Of a stretch of 64,000 nt of DNA, positions 61,305 to 64,000 are shown one piece after another (within the stretch, counting starts at the first letter, position 1; each line of letters starts with the position of its first letter). Location: assembly GCA_965198325.1 (NCBI GenBank), contig CBDAPE010000018.1, positions 124,001 through 188,000 of the forward strand, read 5' to 3'. A program made the position numbers and the translations under genes. This DNA is from CBDAPE01 sp965198325. Lineage in GTDB: Bacteria > Pseudomonadota > Alphaproteobacteria > UBA828 > JAPUJA01. Below the pieces are notes generated by a model. That model was not told the origin of the DNA. It saw only the letters and a list, made by a program, of their open reading frames with translations, and ran no database searches.

Positions 61305-63154
61305 AGCTCCTGAGCGGCTGCGTCGGCCGCGTCGAGTCCGCCGTCGATCTTGCGCTGAATTGCGGGGCCCAGGATGCCGTCGGTATCGAACAGCAGGGCT
61401 CGCTCCCACTGATAGTGCGCCTCGATCACCCGTCCCACCCGCCAGTAGGCGTCACCCAGATGATCGTTGATGGTCGGGTCGTCGGGCTGTAGTTCGATCG
61501 CCCGCTCCAGCTCGACCACGGCATCGGCGAATTCGCCTTGACGATACATCGCCCAGCCCAGGCTATCGACGATATAACCGTCGTTGGGTCTGAGCTCGAC
61601 GGCGCGCTCGATCATCGAGCGGGCTTCTTCGAGACGCTCGCCGCGCTCGATCCACGAATAGCCAAGGTAGTTGAGGACGTACGGTTGATCGGGTTGGAGC
61701 TCGAGCGCCTTGAGGAAATCGCGCTCCGCCTCGCCCCAGCGCTTCGAGCGCTCCAGAGAGACGCCGCGTGAGTAGAACAGCGTCCAGTGATCGGGTCCGA
61801 ACTTGGTTTCCCCCGCGATCGCCAGATCGTAAGCATTAGCCGCATCGCCAAAGCGTTCCGACGCCCGCAGAATATCGCCCAATGCAGTCGCCGCATCGCT
61901 GCGGTGCGGTTGCTCCCGCGTCATATCGCCGAGCAGGATAACGGCCTCTTCCGCCCGTCCCAGCCGATCGAGATTGATGGCAATGCGGATTCGCACGGGC
62001 CAGGCCGAAGAGGCCGAAAGATCGACGTCGCGGTAGGCACCGATTGCCTCGTCCGAACGACCCAGGGATTCGAACAATTCACCGAGTAGAATCTGCGCCC
62101 CGGTAAAGTCTGGGCGAAGTTCCAGCGCGAGGCGCACGAAAATCACGCCAATCTCGTTCTGATCCTGCTGCGGCAGAACTCCGGCTGCGCCGTAGAGGGT
62201 TTCCGCAAAGCCTTGCACCACGCCATCGACCGTTCGCTCCGCGACGCGGCCGGTGTCGAGACGATCGAATTCGTCGTCGAGCCAGGTACTAGTCGAATGG
62301 GCCGCGTGATAGTTCTCATAAAGTGCTCGGGCGCGCTCGATCTGGCCGTGGCGTTCGAAGAATGATCCCGCACTCAGAACCAGACGCAGGCTTTCGACTC
62401 CGATCTCTTCGAGCGCGCTCAGATAGAGCTGCTCGGCTTGCGTCTCGCGCTCCGCCAGGTCGCTGATCAAAGCTGCGTTGAAATCGTGAAATACCTTAAA
62501 AGACGCCGTGGCTTTGAGCGATGCCAGCCTGTCAGTCGCACTGTCCGCGCCGCTCTTGCCATATTGCAGCCAGGCCTCGATAACCGGCAGGATCAGGCGG
62601 TAGACGCCGTCACGCTCCAGCGGCGCGAGGCGCGCCTCAGCGTCCGCATAGTCGCCCCGCCGGCTGTCGATCACGGCGAGGGTCATCTGCGCGAGAGGCG
62701 ACAGAGTATCGTGGTCGACGAGCCGACGGGCGACCTTGACGGCCCGATCGAAACGCCCCGATGCGAGGTGCATGCGCAAGGTTGCATGAAGCAGCGCCAG
62801 GTTGTCCGGATCTTCGGACAGCGCCAGACTAAAATAATCGGCCGCACTCGCAAAGTCGCTTTCGTCGTAGGCAAAGCGGCCGGCGAGGTAATTTCCGACC
62901 GAGGAACTGAAATCCGCCCCGGCGGGCGGCTCGCCGCCGGCGCCCTCACCACTGAAGTTGCTGGCGATTGGCGCACTTTCAGCCTGGACCGCCGCGCGGT
63001 CCGAGATGCCGATCGCGGGCACCAGAAGGGCTGCGGGAACAGCGGCTACGCAGCCGGCAAGCACGGTGCCGCCCAGCCCGAGAGCGGCGAGTCCGGCGGG
63101 AACACGCAAATGGCGCAGGACATGCGAGCAGCAGCGGATAACGAGGGTCGTCAA
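61301..63154 (-). CDS. TPR-repeat lipoprotein-like protein
   Basis: A 617-residue protein. The N-terminus is hydrophobic with a lipobox-like VLAGC (Cys about 35), suggesting a lipoprotein facing the periplasm. At least ten tetratricopeptide-like repeats follow, for example SAADYFSLALSEDPDNLALL, AERDFLKALELQPDQPYVLN, YLGYSWIERGERLEEARSMI and VVELERAIELQPDDPTINDH. The position between ETF-QO and ispE is recurrent in Rhodospirillales-like genomes. The role is unknown; TPRs suggest a scaffold. It overlaps the ispE start by 4 bp (TTGA). Confidence 0.85.
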   Translation of the reverse strand: MTTLVIRCCSHVLRHLRVPAGLAALGLGGTVLAGCVAAVPAALLVPAIGISDRAAVQAESAPIASNFSGEGAGGEPPAGADFSSSVGNYLAGRFAYDESDFASAADYFSLALSEDPDNLALLHATLRMHLASGRFDRAVKVARRLVDHDTLSPLAQMTLAVIDSRRGDYADAEARLAPLERDGVYRLILPVIEAWLQYGKSGADSATDRLASLKATASFKVFHDFNAALISDLAERETQAEQLYLSALEEIGVESLRLVLSAGSFFERHGQIERARALYENYHAAHSTSTWLDDEFDRLDTGRVAERTVDGVVQGFAETLYGAAGVLPQQDQNEIGVIFVRLALELRPDFTGAQILLGELFESLGRSDEAIGAYRDVDLSASSAWPVRIRIAINLDRLGRAEEAVILLGDMTREQPHRSDAATALGDILRASERFGDAANAYDLAIAGETKFGPDHWTLFYSRGVSLERSKRWGEAERDFLKALELQPDQPYVLNYLGYSWIERGERLEEARSMIERAVELRPNDGYIVDSLGWAMYRQGEFADAVVELERAIELQPDDPTINDHLGDAYWRVGRVIEAHYQWERALLFDTDGILGPAIQRKIDGGLDAADAAAQEL

Positions 63155-63258
63155 AGCCCCCCCTTTGGAAGATCTGCCCAGGAAAGGATCACTCGAACAG
63201 TTTACTCCAAAAATTCACCCTGGCGCGCCCATTGTGAGACATCGAGCCAACTGCCCGT

Positions 63259-64000
63259 CTACAAATTCGGATAGTTCGGTCCGCCGCCGCCTTCGGGCGT
63301 CATCCAGTCGATGTTCTGGGTCGGATCCTTGATATCGCATGCCTTGCAGTGCAGGCAGTTGGGCGCGTTGATTTGAAGCTGCGGATTGGCGTCGTCGTCG
63401 TGCACAATCTCGTAGACCCCGGCCGGGCAGAACCGCTGCTCCGGTGCGTCGTAGTCGGCAAGATTGGTTTCGATCGCGACGGATGGGTCGCGCAGGCGCA
63501 GGTGCACCGGCTGATCCTCTTCGTGAGCCGTGTTCGAGATGAACACCGAGGAGAGCCGATCGAAGCTGACCTCGCCGTCCGGCTTGGGATATTCAATCGA
63601 CCGCGATTCTTTGGCTTTCCTGAGTTGGTCGTGATCCGGGTGATGGCGCAGCGTCCAGGGCGCCAGCCCGCGGAACAGATAGGTCTCGACCGCCGAATAG
63701 ACAAGGCCGAACCACAGGCCAGAGCGAAACGCTGGGCGAATATTGCGTATCGCCTTGAGTTCGGACCACACCCAACTCCTGCGCAGCTGCTCCGGATAGG
63801 AGGTTATCTCGTCGACGCCACCCTGGCCAAGCGCCTCGAAGGTCGCTTCCGCCGCCAGCATCCCCGACTTCATCGCCGTGTGGGTGCCCTTGATCTTAGG
63901 CAGGTTTAGAAAGCCGGCGGTACACCCGATCAATGCTCCGCCCGGGAAGCTGAGCTTCGGAATCGCCTGAAAGCCCCCCTCGTTGAGCGCTCGGGCGCCA
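63259..64000 (-). CDS. Electron-transfer flavoprotein-ubiquinone oxidoreductase, C-terminal part
   Basis: About 246 residues; the gene continues beyond the right edge. Visible: KLSFPGGALIGCTAGFLNLP, KIKGTHTAMKSGMLAAEATF, the helical membrane-associating region and the 4Fe-4S ferredoxin-like end: FCPAGVYEIV, LQINAPNCLHCKACDIKDPT, QNIDWMTPEGGGGPNYPNL. ETF-QO passes electrons from ETF, hence from acyl-CoA dehydrogenases such as that at 12417-14219, to ubiquinone at the inner membrane. 104 bp separate its stop from the TPR gene, with no obvious terminator. Confidence 0.93.
   Translation of the reverse strand, partial: GARALNEGGFQAIPKLSFPGGALIGCTAGFLNLPKIKGTHTAMKSGMLAAEATFEALGQGGVDEITSYPEQLRRSWVWSELKAIRNIRPAFRSGLWFGLVYSAVETYLFRGLAPWTLRHHPDHDQLRKAKESRSIEYPKPDGEVSFDRLSSVFISNTAHEEDQPVHLRLRDPSVAIETNLADYDAPEQRFCPAGVYEIVHDDDANPQLQINAPNCLHCKACDIKDPTQNIDWMTPEGGGGPNYPNL

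Overview
The window is GC-rich and looks like a chromosomal stretch of an alphaproteobacterium, probably Rhodospirillales-like. This rests on gene content: an ETF-ubiquinone oxidoreductase / TPR / ispE cluster, a hemP-DUF2325 iron locus, a DUF3489-DUF2924-serine recombinase module, and an exopolysaccharide-type MarR/NusG regulator pair. No rRNA is present. One intact tRNA, tRNA-Gln(TTG), lies at 46826-46896.

Region 1 (1-16.1 kb) is mostly ordinary chromosome. It holds an envelope protein pair (cupredoxin-like, DUF4142), a TolB/TPR signalling gene broken by an IS5-type element and two frameshifts, a methyltransferase and a Nudix hydrolase, a frameshifted CRP/FNR regulator, an RND efflux pair, a fatty-acid degradation set (acyl-CoA ligase, acyl-CoA dehydrogenase, 3-hydroxyacyl-CoA dehydrogenase) and an amino-acid-type solute-binding protein.

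Region 2 (about 16.4-46.8 kb) is a decayed mobile and defence island. Its edges carry inverted partial copies (18461-19858 and 45536-46816) of the 3' end of a large serine recombinase plus flanking DNA. One copy lies against tRNA-Gln. Inside are three candidate anti-phage loci. The first is a compact GIY-YIG/HNH/HNH nuclease operon behind an hsdS remnant (22.9-25.7 kb). The second is an AT-rich NACHT-type NTPase with pentapeptide-like repeats, interrupted by one in-frame TAG (29.8-32.2 kb). The third is an AAA_14 ATPase, a HamA/DUF1837-like nuclease and a truncated SIR2 protein, followed after an IS3 element by a truncated OLD-like ATPase/TOPRIM gene (36.9-42.6 kb). An apparently intact hemP-DUF2325 locus with a Fur-box-like palindrome also survives here. 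The rest is IS elements, IS fragments and small non-autonomous elements (132 bp, 251 bp and a nested 405-bp unit), several at junctions between two truncated genes.

Region 3 (about 47-60.4 kb) is a surface-polysaccharide neighbourhood split by transposons: a methyltransferase, an RTX-repeat remnant, two inverted IS3 copies enclosing IS1595- and IS66-type elements, another DDE transposon that beheads a glycosyltransferase, a Gly/Ala-rich exported protein, a UDP-glucuronate-4-epimerase-like enzyme and a nucleotide-sugar dehydrogenase. The MarR-like/NusG-like pair at 20.8-21.8 kb may be a displaced regulator of such a locus.

Region 4 (60.4-64.0 kb) returns to housekeeping genes: ispE, a TPR lipoprotein-like gene and the C-terminal part of ETF-QO, which runs off the window edge.

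All calls come from reading the sequence and recalled family motifs. No database search was run.
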